Of a stretch of DNA of 64,000 bases, positions 34,898-44,743 are shown in pieces. Within the stretch, counting starts at the first letter, position 1. Every line of letters begins with the position of its first letter. A program made the translations under genes and the position numbers. This DNA is from DASWJZ01 sp963739005. GTDB lineage: Bacteria; Pseudomonadota; Alphaproteobacteria; Rhizobiales; Afifellaceae. The stretch lies in assembly GCA_963739005.1 (NCBI GenBank), contig CAVTYQ010000007.1, forward strand, positions 496,001-560,000. The letters run 5' to 3'. The notes beneath the pieces are model-generated. The model searched no databases. It saw only the letters and a list, made by a program, of their open reading frames with translations, and had not been told where the DNA came from.

Positions 34898-36289
34898 ATG
34901 TCATCTGCCAAGTCATCCGACGCACTTTGCCGGCCGACGCGCCGGGCGTTTTCGCGCGCGGCGCTCGGCGCGCTCCTCATGCCGGCACTTCTCCCGGCGC
35001 GCGTTCGCGCCGCGTCGCTGCTTTCCGGCCTCTCAGGCGCTCTCGATGCGACCGAGGCAGGGCTCCGCCCCGGCGCGGCGGAAGATCAGGGCGAAGCGGT
35101 CGCCAAGGCCCTCTCGACGGCCGCGAGCGCCGGCCGGCCGCTCTTCCTGCCGCCCGGCCTCTACCGGGTCTCCAATGTCGTGCTTCCCGAACTCACCCAC
35201 TTGATCGGCGTGCCGGGCGAGAGTCGCCTCGTCTTCGCCGGCGGCGCGTTCATGTTACGCGCCGAGCACGCCGCGCGGCTCAGGTTTGAAGGCGTCACCC
35301 TCGACGGCGGCTCGCTCCCCCTCTCCGCGCCCGCCCTCCTCGACGCGGACGATGTCGCCGACCTCGTGCTCGACGATTGCGACTTCGTCGCGAGCGGCGC
35401 CGCCGGCGTTAAGCTCCGCGCCGCGACGGGGCGGGTCGAGAACGCACGCTTCGACGACATGGCGAGCGTTGGCATCTATCTCCGCCAGTCGAACGGCATG
35501 ACCGTCAGTGGCAATGTCGTCAGCAATTGCGGCGATACCGGCATCCTCGTTTCACGCGATGAGGCGGCCGAAGACGGGACGATCGTTCGCGGCAATCGCG
35601 TGAGCCAGATCCGCGCCGATTCCGGCGGCACCGGGCAGAACGGCAACGGCATCAATCTCGACAAGGCGAACGGGGTCGTTGTCGCCGACAACCGCGTCGA
35701 TCGCTGCGCGTTCTCGGCGATCCGCTGCTTCTCCTCCGACAACATCGCCGTCACCGGCAACGTCGCCACGAACTCCGGCGAGATGGCGCTATACGTCGAG
35801 TTCGCTTTCGAGGGCGCGATCGTCGCGAACAACCTGATCGACGGGGCGAACGGCGGCATATCTTTCACCAATTTCGCCGAGCACGGCGGGCGGCTCGGCA
35901 CCTGCTCAGCGAACTTCGTGCGGAACATCCGTGGCGGCCCGCCATATCCTGACGGCAATCTGCAGACCGGCGCCGCGATCAGCGCCGAGGCCGATGTTGC
36001 GATCACGGGCAACACGGTCGAAGACGCGATCTGGGGCTTGCAGCTCGGCTGGGGCCCCTTCCTCCGCGACGTGACGGCCACCGGCAACGTCATCCGCCGC
36101 ACAAAGATCGGCATCGCGGTCTCCGTGGCGGAGGGCGCCGGCCCGGCGCTGATCGCCAACAACCTGATCGCCGAGGCCACGCGTGGCGCAATCCTCGGCA
36201 TGCGCTGGGACGAAGTCGCGACCGAGGAGCTGGTCGATGGCGGCGCCGTCGTGCCCGCGCTCAGCATCGAAGGAAATCGCGCGGGCTGA
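34898..36289 (+). CDS. TIGR03808 Tat-exported parallel beta-helix protein
   Basis: 463 residues from ATG 34898; ATG 34871 would add nine residues ahead of the signal. A Tat-like signal (TRRAFSRAALGALLMPALLPA, twin Arg near residue 16) precedes a right-handed parallel beta-helix with many NxVxxNxxxGI turns, such as GNVVSNCGDTGILVS, GNGINLDKANGVVVADNRVD and GNVIRRTKIGIAVS. It matches the TIGR03808 family of repetitive Tat proteins known only from Rhizobiales. A sugar-binding or carbohydrate-active role is plausible for the fold but unproven. Confidence 0.92.
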   Translation: MSSAKSSDALCRPTRRAFSRAALGALLMPALLPARVRAASLLSGLSGALDATEAGLRPGAAEDQGEAVAKALSTAASAGRPLFLPPGLYRVSNVVLPELTHLIGVPGESRLVFAGGAFMLRAEHAARLRFEGVTLDGGSLPLSAPALLDADDVADLVLDDCDFVASGAAGVKLRAATGRVENARFDDMASVGIYLRQSNGMTVSGNVVSNCGDTGILVSRDEAAEDGTIVRGNRVSQIRADSGGTGQNGNGINLDKANGVVVADNRVDRCAFSAIRCFSSDNIAVTGNVATNSGEMALYVEFAFEGAIVANNLIDGANGGISFTNFAEHGGRLGTCSANFVRNIRGGPPYPDGNLQTGAAISAEADVAITGNTVEDAIWGLQLGWGPFLRDVTATGNVIRRTKIGIAVSVAEGAGPALIANNLIAEATRGAILGMRWDEVATEELVDGGAVVPALSIEGNRAG

Positions 36290-36418
36290 AGCTGAAACCG
36301 TGCAACACTCGCCCGCGCGAGTAAGAATTTCCCCGGCCGGCCGGCAGCTTGGAATGCGGCGTGTCGCGAAGCTTGGGCACGAGTCATAGATTCCGGTTCT
36401 AGCTTGTGAGGCGCTCGG

Positions 36419-36862
36419 GTGCCCTGGCCCGCATATCTCCAATCGCTCGTCGGCGGAGGCCTGATCGGCCTCGCGGCGTCGGCGCTGTTGCTCCTGAACG
36501 GCCGCGTAGCCGGAGTCAGCGGCATTGCCGGCGAGCTCGTGCGCGTCGCTCTTCCCGGCACAATGAGCGGTGAGGCCGGAAAGGCGATCGAGAATGCGGC
36601 CTTCGTCGCAGGCCTGCTCCTTGGGCCGCTCGTCTTCGCTGCCGTCTTCGGCGCCTTTCCTGCGGTGCGGATCACCGGCTCGCTGCCGCTTCTTGTCGCG
36701 GCAGGGCTTCTCGTCGGCTTCGGCACACGGCTCTCCGGCGGCTGCACGTCCGGACACGGCGTCTGCGGATTGGCGCGGCTCTCACGTCGCTCGTTTGCGG
36801 CGGTCGCGACATTCTTCGCGGTCGCGGCGGTCACCGTGCTCGTGATGGAGCACCTTGCATGA
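36419..36862 (+). CDS. YeeE/YedE family transporter protein, first half
   Basis: 147 residues, GTG start after GAGG. Four hydrophobic helices. The signature RLSGGCTSGHGVCGLARLSRRSF (key Cys residues in GGCTSGHGVCG, about 104-114) is the conserved sulfur-handling motif of YeeE/YedE (TsuA-like) proteins, which import thiosulfate or related sulfur species. It overlaps the next gene (ATGA at 36859), which encodes the second half, so the pair forms one unit. Confidence 0.9.
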   Translation: MPWPAYLQSLVGGGLIGLAASALLLLNGRVAGVSGIAGELVRVALPGTMSGEAGKAIENAAFVAGLLLGPLVFAAVFGAFPAVRITGSLPLLVAAGLLVGFGTRLSGGCTSGHGVCGLARLSRRSFAAVATFFAVAAVTVLVMEHLA

Positions 36863-37299
36863 CCCGCCCCTTCATCGCCCTCTTGGCCGGCACGCTCTTC
36901 GGCTTCGGGCTGGCGCTCGCCGGCGTGCTCGATCCGGCCACGATCCGCGGCTTCTTGGATTTCTTCGGCGATTTCGATCCGAGGCTTGGCTTCGTCTTCG
37001 CCGGGGCGGTGGCGGTGTCGGCGGCCGGCTATCTCCTGTCGCGGCGCATCGCCAAGCCCATCATCGCGCCGCGGTTCGCCATCGCCTCCGCGCAATCGAT
37101 CGACGCTCGGCTCCTCGCGGGGGCGGCGCTTTTCGGGATCGGATGGGGCGTGGTCGGGCTCTGCCCCGGTCCGGCGATCGCCGGCCTTGCGCTCGGCGTT
37201 CCGCAGTTCTTCGTCTTCCTCGCGGCCATGCTCGTCGGCATCGGCCTCCACGAACTTATGGAGCGGCGGAATCCGCTCCCCTCAACGCCGGGCGGCTGA
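36859..37299 (+). CDS. YeeE/YedE (DUF6691) family protein, second half
   Basis: 146 residues. Helices with FIALLAGTLFGFGLALAGVLDPATIRGFLDFFGDFDP, typical of the second subunit of split YeeE/YedE pairs (key part GLALAGVLDPATIRGFLDF), and a GIGWGVVGLCPGPAIAGLA motif with the conserved Cys at about residue 102. Partner of 36419-36862; together they resemble full-length thiosulfate uptake proteins. No sulfurtransferase or ArsR-type regulator is adjacent. Confidence 0.9.
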   Translation: MTRPFIALLAGTLFGFGLALAGVLDPATIRGFLDFFGDFDPRLGFVFAGAVAVSAAGYLLSRRIAKPIIAPRFAIASAQSIDARLLAGAALFGIGWGVVGLCPGPAIAGLALGVPQFFVFLAAMLVGIGLHELMERRNPLPSTPGG

Positions 37300-37302
37300 G
37301 CG

Positions 37303-37812
37303 CTACTGCTTCACGAAGAAGTCGTAGGCGGCGCTGAAGCCCTTGAGGCTGCCGTTCACCGTCGCCGGCTTCTGGTTCACCGGCTGAAACGTCACCGAAT
37401 ACTCGGTGTTCTTGCGAAACGCAGCGAGCCAGTTGTCGTCGAAGGGGAACTCCGTCACGCAAGCCTGCGGCGCGCAATAGCGATAGGGCGCGTTGACCGG
37501 GTCGAGGCCGGTCTCGTTGACGGTGAGACCAGGGGCAAGGAGCACTTGCGTCGGCGTGTAGACGACGGCCGTCAGCTTGCCGTCAGCGTCCTTACCCAGG
37601 ATCCAGGCCAGCACCACGTCGCCCGTGCCGGACTTGGTGAAGGTCTGCGACACGCTGCACCTCTTGGCGCCGCTGGAATCGTCGCAAGCCACCACCCAAT
37701 CGTCGAAGCGCGTCTCGCTCTTCGTGGTCTGCGCAAGCGCGGCGGACGCAAGCGGCGCGAGCGCCACGACCGACACGGCAAAGCGGCCGGCAAACAACTT
37801 CCACGAACGCAT
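37303..37812 (-). CDS. Invasion-associated locus B (IalB) family protein
   Basis: 169 residues from ATG 37812. A signal peptide (residues 1-28, ending ASAALAQ) exports it. The mature part shows the IalB pattern: RFDDWVVACDDSSGAKRCSVSQ with a Cys pair, VLAWILGKDADGKLTAVVYTP, PYRYCAPQACVTEFPFD with two more cysteines, and YSVTFQPVNQ. In Bartonella, IalB aids red-cell invasion; in other Hyphomicrobiales the role is unknown and many are free-living. Stands alone, converging with the YeeE pair. Confidence 0.93.
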   Translation of the reverse strand: MRSWKLFAGRFAVSVVALAPLASAALAQTTKSETRFDDWVVACDDSSGAKRCSVSQTFTKSGTGDVVLAWILGKDADGKLTAVVYTPTQVLLAPGLTVNETGLDPVNAPYRYCAPQACVTEFPFDDNWLAAFRKNTEYSVTFQPVNQKPATVNGSLKGFSAAYDFFVKQ

Positions 37813-37945
37813 ATCGAATAATCCCCCGGATTCGCAGGCAGAAATCCCCGCCGCAGCGGCGCGACGGCACTTTTCCTGCCCGGGCCACGGCATGTCAACC
37901 AAGCGCCGCTGCCGGCTGCGGTTAGCGTTACCGCGGCCGTGGCGG

Positions 37946-38953
37946 TTAGCTGAGGCTCTGAAATGCGTCGGCGACCGCCCGCACTTCCCCGATCTTGACG
38001 CCGCGTCGCGTCACGACGGGCGCGCTCGTCCGGCGTGACAGCGCCTCGGCATGCTGCGGCAGGAGTGACGCCAGAACCGCCGCCATCATCGCCTGCGCCG
38101 CGCGCGTCGCGCCGTCGTCGGCCTTCAGCGCAACACCGAGGCCACGATCGTGAAGTGCGGCGCAGAACACGCCTTCCGCGCCCGTCTTCACCAGCGCCGC
38201 GCCCTTCAGTGCCGTCATCACCTCGGTGCAGAAGCGTCCGGTCCCGGCGACGTAGAAGGGCTCGGCGATCGCGGCGCGATAGATGCGCTCTGCAGCTTTC
38301 GCACGGTGAGGCGACATGCCGATCCCGGTGGCGAAGCGCGCGAAGCCGCGGGCGAGACCTGTGAGCGGCACGGCATAGGTCGGGATGGAGCAGCCGTCGA
38401 CGCCGCAATTGTCGGCGCCGTGCGGCGCGCCGGTCAGGCTCGCCAGCACTTCGCCGACGGCGCGCTGCACCGGGTGCTCCGGCTTGACGTAACCGCGGTG
38501 ATCGACGTCGAGTTGCTTCGCCAGCGCCAGGAAGTTCGCGTGCTTTCCTGAGCAGTTGTTGTGGAGCGGGCTCGGCTTCTCACCCTTGCGGATCAGCTCC
38601 TCCGCCGACGCGGCGTGCGACGGCGCGTGCGTGCCGCATTCGAGCGCCGTCTCGTCGAGGCCGGTCGCGGCCAGCATCGCGGAGACGCCGGCGACGTGCT
38701 GAGGCTCGCCGCCGTGCGAGGCCTGCGAAAGTGCAAGCTCCCGATCGCCGAAACCGAAAGCGTCCGCCGCCCCGCTCTCGACGAGCGGAAGCGCCTGGAT
38801 CGCCTTCACCGCCGAGCGCGGATAGACGGGCTCTTCGACATCGCCAATCGCGAGGAGCACCTTACCGTCGGCGTCGATGATTGCGACGGCGCCGCGATGA
38901 CGGCTCTCGACCCGGCCGCTGCGGGTCACTTCGACCAGGACGGGATTCACCAT
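37946..38953 (-). CDS. R. etli-type L-asparaginase (type II-like, PF06089)
   Basis: 335 residues from ATG 38953 (the frame to 38974 lacks a ribosome site). Hydrolyses L-asparagine to aspartate and ammonia; belongs to the zinc-dependent family first described in Rhizobium etli and unrelated to bacterial type I/II enzymes. Key residues: Ser47 and Lys50 in YPRSAVKAIQ, Cys134 and Lys137 in NNCSGKHANF, and Cys188 in DNCGVDGCSIP, one position off the published Ser48/Lys51/Cys135/Lys138/Cys189 set. No signal peptide. Confidence 0.92.
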   Translation of the reverse strand: MVNPVLVEVTRSGRVESRHRGAVAIIDADGKVLLAIGDVEEPVYPRSAVKAIQALPLVESGAADAFGFGDRELALSQASHGGEPQHVAGVSAMLAATGLDETALECGTHAPSHAASAEELIRKGEKPSPLHNNCSGKHANFLALAKQLDVDHRGYVKPEHPVQRAVGEVLASLTGAPHGADNCGVDGCSIPTYAVPLTGLARGFARFATGIGMSPHRAKAAERIYRAAIAEPFYVAGTGRFCTEVMTALKGAALVKTGAEGVFCAALHDRGLGVALKADDGATRAAQAMMAAVLASLLPQHAEALSRRTSAPVVTRRGVKIGEVRAVADAFQSLS

Positions 38954-39109
38954 CTTCTCACCGAGAGGTCGCACCAGAAACGCGGGCGACTAGGCCCCGC
39001 CCCCGCCCGGAAGGCAAGCCCACAGGCTTTCTCGCCGTTGACGTGCGTCAACGCCGCCAACCCGCGGAGCTGGCAAACTTTTGAGACATATCCATGTAAA
39101 GCACGACAC

Positions 39110-40399
39110 ATGAACGTGCAGCAGAAGATCACACCGTCGGCCGAGGTGGCCGAGACGCTCGGGCTCGACAAGTCTCCCCGGCGCCGCTGGCTGTCGCGGC
39201 GAAACCTCATTCTTGCCGGTCTCGTCGCGGTGGCGCTCGTCGCGCTCTATCTCGTCTTCGGCGGCGGCGGCTCGGGCGGCTCCGTCCACTACGTGACGCA
39301 GGCGGCAAAGCGTGGCGCGCTGACCGAGACGGTAACCGCGACCGGGACAGTCGAGCCCACCAACAGCGTCGAGATTTCGAGCGAGCTTTCCGGCACGGTG
39401 AAAGAGGTTCTCGTCGACTACAACGACAAAGTCGCCGCGGGGGAGCCGCTTGCCGTCCTCGACACCGACAAGCTTGAGGCCGACGTCGCGCACGCGCGCG
39501 CCACGCTTGCCATGCGGAACGCGCAGGTCGAGGACGCGGAAGCCACGCTCGCGGAGTCAAAGCAGAACTACGACCGCGCACTGAAGCTGACCGAGAAGGA
39601 CTTCGCCTCCGCGGCGACACGCGACCAGGCCGATGCCGCCTATCAGCGCGCGCAGGCCGGCGTGGCGGTGGCGAAGGCCAACGTCCAGGTGGCAGATGCC
39701 GATCTCCTGACGGCCGACACGAACCTGAAGAAGGCGACCATCCGCTCGCCCATCAATGGCGTGGTGATGAGCCGCGCGGTGGAACCCGGACAGACCGTCG
39801 CCGCGTCGTTGCAGGCGCCAATTCTCTTCACCATCGCCGAGGATCTCGCCTCCATGCAGCTTGAGGTCGACGTCGACGAGGCGGACGTCGGCCAGGTGCA
39901 GAAAGATCAGGCCGCGACCTTCACTGTCGAAGCGTATCGCGACCGCGCCTTCCCCGCGGTGTTGAGCGAGGTTCGCGTCGCGCCCGTCACCATCAACAAC
40001 GTCGTCACCTACACGGCGGTGCTGAGCCTCGACAATTCCGACAAGCTGCTCCGCCCGGGGATGACAGCGACTGCGGAGATCGTCGTGAAGAAGACCGACG
40101 ACGCGCTCCTCATCCCGAACGCGGCGCTCCGCTTTGCGCCGCCGGCGACCGAGACTGCCTCGCGAAGCAGCGGCGGCGGGCTGCTGCGCATGCTCATGCC
40201 GCGGCCGCCGCGCAACGCCGAGGTCGCCAAGGTGGGGGAGACGGCCGACGGCGGACGCGCCGTCTATGTGCTCAAGGACGGAGCGCTGCAGAAGGTCGTC
40301 GTCCACGTCGGCGCGAGCGACGGCGCCTGGACCGAAGTGCTCGACGGGCCGCTCGAAGCGGGCGCTCAGGTCGTCACCGATTCCTCGACGACAGGGTGA
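39110..40399 (+). CDS. MacA-like periplasmic adaptor (RND/HlyD family)
   Basis: 429 residues from ATG 39110. Links an inner-membrane ABC exporter to an outer-membrane channel. One N-terminal membrane helix (about 32-51, LILAGLVAVALVALYLVFGG), a biotinyl-lipoyl domain (VTATGTVEPTNSVEISSELSGTV), a coiled-coil hairpin (about 118-190) and a beta barrel (LRPGMTATAEIVVKK). The loop near residue 350 (RSSGGGLLRMLMPRPP) is an insertion not present in E. coli MacA. First gene of a three-gene operon with the MacB-like ATPase and permease, 9 bases apart. Confidence 0.92.
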   Translation: MNVQQKITPSAEVAETLGLDKSPRRRWLSRRNLILAGLVAVALVALYLVFGGGGSGGSVHYVTQAAKRGALTETVTATGTVEPTNSVEISSELSGTVKEVLVDYNDKVAAGEPLAVLDTDKLEADVAHARATLAMRNAQVEDAEATLAESKQNYDRALKLTEKDFASAATRDQADAAYQRAQAGVAVAKANVQVADADLLTADTNLKKATIRSPINGVVMSRAVEPGQTVAASLQAPILFTIAEDLASMQLEVDVDEADVGQVQKDQAATFTVEAYRDRAFPAVLSEVRVAPVTINNVVTYTAVLSLDNSDKLLRPGMTATAEIVVKKTDDALLIPNAALRFAPPATETASRSSGGGLLRMLMPRPPRNAEVAKVGETADGGRAVYVLKDGALQKVVVHVGASDGAWTEVLDGPLEAGAQVVTDSSTTG

Positions 40400-40408
40400 G
40401 CGGCGGCG

Positions 40409-41124
40409 ATGGCGGATATCATGGCCGGGACGCCGCTCGTCGCATTCGTCGGCGTGAGCCGCGCTTACGGGCGCGGTGAGGCCAGAGTCAACGCGCTCGC
40501 CGGCGTCGATCTCAGCGTCGAGGCCGGCGACTTCGTCGCCATCATGGGGCCGAGCGGCTCGGGAAAGTCGACGGCGATGAACATCATCGGGTGCCTCGAT
40601 ACGCCAACCGCCGGCGCCTACTATTTCCGCGGCGTCGATGTCGGCGCGCTGACACGCGGGCAGCGCGCGCTGCTGCGGCGAAATTATCTCGGCTTCGTCT
40701 TCCAGGGCTTCAATCTCCTGGCGCGCACGACGGCGCTGGAGAACGTGGAGCTGCCGCTGATCTATCGCGGAACGCCGGCGCACGAACGCCGCGCCATGGC
40801 GCTTGCGGCGCTCGAAGAGGTGGGGCTGAAGGGCTGGGAGAGCCACGATCCGAGCCAGCTCTCCGGCGGCCAGCAGCAGCGCGTCGCCATCGCCCGCGCG
40901 ATCGTCACCAAGCCGTCGCTGCTTCTCGCCGACGAGCCGACCGGCAACCTCGACACTGCCCGGAGCCACGAGATCATGCGGCTCCTGACCGGGCTCAACC
41001 GGCGCGCCGGGATCACCGTCGTCATGGTCACGCACGAGGCGGAGATGGCGGAATACGCCTCGCGCGTCGTCCACTTCCTCGACGGGCGGGTGGAATCCGA
41101 CGAGCGCGGACGCGAGGCCGCCTG

Positions 41125-41125
<1 letters not shown>
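40409..41125 (+). CDS. MacB/LolD-type ABC transporter ATPase
   Basis: 238 residues; ATG 40409, with a second ATG at 40421. Powers the exporter of this operon. Complete motifs: Walker A GPSGSGKSTAMN (about residue 47), Q loop VFQGFNLL, signature LSGGQQQRVAIARA (about 152), Walker B LLLADEPTGNLD and switch His in VMVTHEAEMA. The stop overlaps the permease start (TGATG). In E. coli MacB the ATPase and permease are fused; here they are separate genes. Confidence 0.94.
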
Positions 41126-42327
<1,202 letters not shown>

Positions 42328-42442
42328 GCCGGGCGCGAGGAGGGCCGAGCGTCATGGCGAGGCCACGAATAGCGGGGATAGTGAGCGATCCGGTGGAGAT
42401 TCCACTGGATTAGTGTGTTGCGTGCGTGCGGCGGCCAAATGA

Positions 42443-43336
42443 ATGCGGCAGATTGCGTCGAACGGAACCGGGCGCGGAGGCACGTCCTTGCTTGACCGGG
42501 TCGACGCCGCGGGAACCGCTATCGCTCTTCGCCCGCGCGCCAAGGAGCGCGTGATCGAGATCGGCGACCAGACGGTCGTCGTCGGCGATTGCACCAGGAT
42601 TCTCGCCGAACTCCCTGAGCAATCGGTCGACGTGGTTGTCACGTCGCCCCCCTACAACATCGGATTGAATTACCGCTCCTATGACGACGGCGGCGATCGC
42701 GACGCCTATCTCGCCTGGCTCGCCGAGATCGGGCGGCTCCTGCATCGCGTGATGAAGGATGACGCCTCGTTCTTCCTGAACGTCGCCGGCACCTGCACCG
42801 ACCCCTTCATCGCGCCCGACGCGGCAAACGCCATGCGCGAGACCTTCCGTCTGCAGAACGCCATCGTCTGGGTGAAGTCGCTCTCGATCGGCGACGACAC
42901 GTTCGGCCATTTCAAGCCGGTCAACTCGCCGCGCTATCTGAACCACACGCACGAGCACGTCTTCCACTTCACCAAGGAGGGCAGGACGCCGCTCGACCGG
43001 CTCGCCGTCGGCGTTCCCTTCAAGGACAAGTCCAACATCGCCCGCTGGCATCATCAGAACGACCGCCGCTGCGCCGGCGACGTCTGGTTCATCCCCTACG
43101 AGACGATCCGCTCGAAATCCGACCGCGATCATCATCCGAGCCCCTTCCCCGTGGCGCTGCCGGAGCGCTGCATTAAGCTCCACGGAAAAGAGCGGGCGAC
43201 GGTGCTCGACCCCTTCCTCGGCGTCGGCGCGACGCTCCTCGCCGCGCAGCGTCTCGGCTGCCCCGGCATCGGCATCGAGATCGATCCGACCTATGCGGAA
43301 TCCGCCGCCTGGCATCTTAGGGAACGGCTGATCTAG
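42443..43336 (+). CDS. Orphan DNA methyltransferase (N4-cytosine/N6-adenine, beta class)
   Basis: 297 residues. Motif IV comes first as VVVTSPPYNIGLNY (about residue 68); the SPPY form favours N4-cytosine but does not prove it. Motif I comes late as TVLDPFLGVGATLLAAQRLG (about 255); the usual FxGxGTT ends in GAT here. The middle region contains FFLNVAGTCTDPFIAPD, IVWVKSLSIGDDTFGHFKPVNS, HTHEHVFHF and GDVWFIPYE. No restriction gene is next to it, and the alphaproteobacterial CcrM type (GANTC) is not a match. Likely a solitary methylase of unknown target. Confidence 0.88.
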   Translation: MRQIASNGTGRGGTSLLDRVDAAGTAIALRPRAKERVIEIGDQTVVVGDCTRILAELPEQSVDVVVTSPPYNIGLNYRSYDDGGDRDAYLAWLAEIGRLLHRVMKDDASFFLNVAGTCTDPFIAPDAANAMRETFRLQNAIVWVKSLSIGDDTFGHFKPVNSPRYLNHTHEHVFHFTKEGRTPLDRLAVGVPFKDKSNIARWHHQNDRRCAGDVWFIPYETIRSKSDRDHHPSPFPVALPERCIKLHGKERATVLDPFLGVGATLLAAQRLGCPGIGIEIDPTYAESAAWHLRERLI

Positions 43337-43339
43337 AGC

Positions 43340-43353
43340 CGCGGCCGGCCGCG
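43340..43353. terminator. Palindrome after the methyltransferase gene
   Basis: CGCGGCCGGCCGCG is a perfect 14-base palindrome, starting four bases after the methyltransferase stop. With no loop bases it would form only a short hairpin. A second small inverted repeat, AGAACG (43402-43407) with CGTTCT (43413-43418), follows. Possible terminator or protein site; weak. Confidence 0.3.
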
Positions 43354-43482
43354 CGTTCCCATGTGAATCCGCGTCCCCGTGCGCGTCCCTGCGTCCTTAA
43401 CAGAACGTAAACCGTTCTTGCCGATGATCCGGCTTCGAAGCGGCCCGGTCGGCTATTGCCGATCCGCATTCGGAGCGATGAG

Positions 43483-43716
43483 ATGGCGAGCAAGCGCAAA
43501 TCGTTCGCGGGTCGTTCGGCCGGTGAGGCGCGCGCGGCCGCGTCGGACTGGCTCAGGAACTTCCGCGACCACGGGCCGCTCGAGATCAAGAGCATCAGCG
43601 TCTCGGAGGAGAACAGGCGCTACGTCGCCACCGTGATCTATGGCGAGATGGCAGTCGAGCCGGCGCCGCCGCAATATTTCGCCGACTACCGGCCGGTCTT
43701 TCTGAAGACGGCTTAG
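43483..43716 (+). CDS. Small hypothetical protein
   Basis: 77 residues from ATG 43483, with GGAG eight bases before. Basic N-terminus (MASKRKSFAGRSAGEARAAASDW) and a beta-rich remainder: GPLEIKSISVSEENRRYVATVIYGEMAVEP (key parts IKSISVSEENRRYVATVIYG). Ends YFADYRPVFLKTA. Resembles short rhizobial proteins of unknown function; no domain recognised. It is 41 bases ahead of the cation transporter gene in the same direction. Confidence 0.55.
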   Translation: MASKRKSFAGRSAGEARAAASDWLRNFRDHGPLEIKSISVSEENRRYVATVIYGEMAVEPAPPQYFADYRPVFLKTA

Positions 43717-43757
43717 CCGGCTTTCTCGAAGAGCGCCTTCGGCGGCAGAGCTTGCCG

Positions 43758-44354
43758 ATGGCAGACGAATTCGCACCAACTCTGCGCCGCGCCGTTCTTG
43801 TCGTGGCGCTTTTGAACCTCGCCTATTTCGGCGTCGAGTTCTCCGTCGCGCTCAAGATCGGCTCCGTCTCGCTTTTCGCCGACGGCGTCGATTTCCTCGA
43901 AGACACCTCGGTCAACCTCCTGATCCTCGTGGCGCTCGGCTGGAACGCGAAGAACCGCGCGCGGCTCGCAATGGGGCTTGCCGCAATCATCCTCGTTCCC
44001 GGATTGGCGGCGGTGTGGACGGCGCTGCAGAAATTCTCAGCCCCTGTGGCGCCGGCGGCCGTGCCGCTGACGCTGACCGGCAGCGGCGCGCTCCTCGTCA
44101 ATCTCACATGCGCCTTCATTCTCGCGCGCTTCCGCCATCACGCCGGCAGCCTGACCCGCGCCGCCTTCCTCTCCGCCCGCAACGACACGCTCGCCAACGT
44201 CGCGATCATCGGCGCGGGGCTTGTGACGGCCGCGACGCGCTCGCTCTGGCCGGATCTGATCGTGGGGCTCGGGATTGCGGCGCTCAACGCGGATGCGGCG
44301 CGGGAGGTGTATTCAAGAGCGAAGAAGGAGCATGCGGGAGAGCCGGAGGCTTAG
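43758..44354 (+). CDS. Short cation diffusion facilitator-like transporter
   Basis: 198 residues from ATG 43758 (TTG 43752 also possible). About six hydrophobic helices and no cytoplasmic C-terminal domain. The CDF-like metal-site patterns are seen as SVSLFADGVDFLEDTSVN in helix 2 (about residue 35) and SARNDTLANVAIIGAG in helix 5 (about 140). Shorter than typical 300-residue CDF proteins such as FieF or ZitB, but matching the 200-residue cation transporters common in rhizobia. Substrate unknown, probably Zn, Co or similar. Its stop overlaps the next converging gene by four bases. Confidence 0.82.
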   Translation: MADEFAPTLRRAVLVVALLNLAYFGVEFSVALKIGSVSLFADGVDFLEDTSVNLLILVALGWNAKNRARLAMGLAAIILVPGLAAVWTALQKFSAPVAPAAVPLTLTGSGALLVNLTCAFILARFRHHAGSLTRAAFLSARNDTLANVAIIGAGLVTAATRSLWPDLIVGLGIAALNADAAREVYSRAKKEHAGEPEA

Positions 44355-44741
44355 TTCAAGATACCCGTGAGCGCCCGAATTGCTTGGGGAGAAACTCCTC
44401 CCCGATACTTTTCTTCAAGCAAACGCCACTGCCCGGGAGAGCCAACGTGTTCCGCGAACGTGTGTCCGTTCTTGTCCTGCTTGGAGAGCGTCACCTCTAA
44501 ACAGAACCCCATCGCCACGGCGCACAACCGAGTGCGGCGTGAACCAAATGGAGCTTTCGTTAGCGCGGTTGACCAGCCACCCGCGCACCGCTTCTCCGCC
44601 AAATTGGGCGACAAAGGCATCCGCGTTGGCGTGGCATGCATTCGGGATCGCAGGCTCAAATTCAACGCATTGAAGCTCGGCACTGTTCGCAGCTCGGGCA
44701 AGAAGCTCATCGAAGTAAGAATCTTCTTCTGTTGGCGCCAT
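44351..44741 (-). pseudogene. Conserved hypothetical protein with one +1 frameshift
   Basis: 129 residues if the extra base near 44498 is removed. The first frame, from ATG 44741, reads MAPTEEDSYFDELLARAANS, CHANADAFVAQFGGEAVRGW, SSIWFTPHSVVRRGDGVLF; the second continues EVTLSKQDKNGHTFAEHVGS and ends with SPQAIRALTGILN. The layout (Cys-His-Asn at the start, GGxxVxGW, an HSVVR..DGxLF box) resembles an uncharacterised bacterial family. Two bases separate it from the Gfo/Idh/MocA gene upstream. Base composition is less GC-rich than that of neighbours, suggesting acquisition. Confidence 0.65.
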
Positions 44742-44743
44742 CC

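Noticed and set aside
35476..37251. A 591-codon minus-strand frame
   Set aside because: Spans the beta-helix protein and both YeeE genes in antisense and has no domain; real genes on + have signal, motifs and ribosome sites.
37303..37812. IalB as a sign of a Bartonella-like pathogen
   Set aside because: IalB-family proteins are common in free-living Hyphomicrobiales; nothing else in the window suggests a host-restricted organism.
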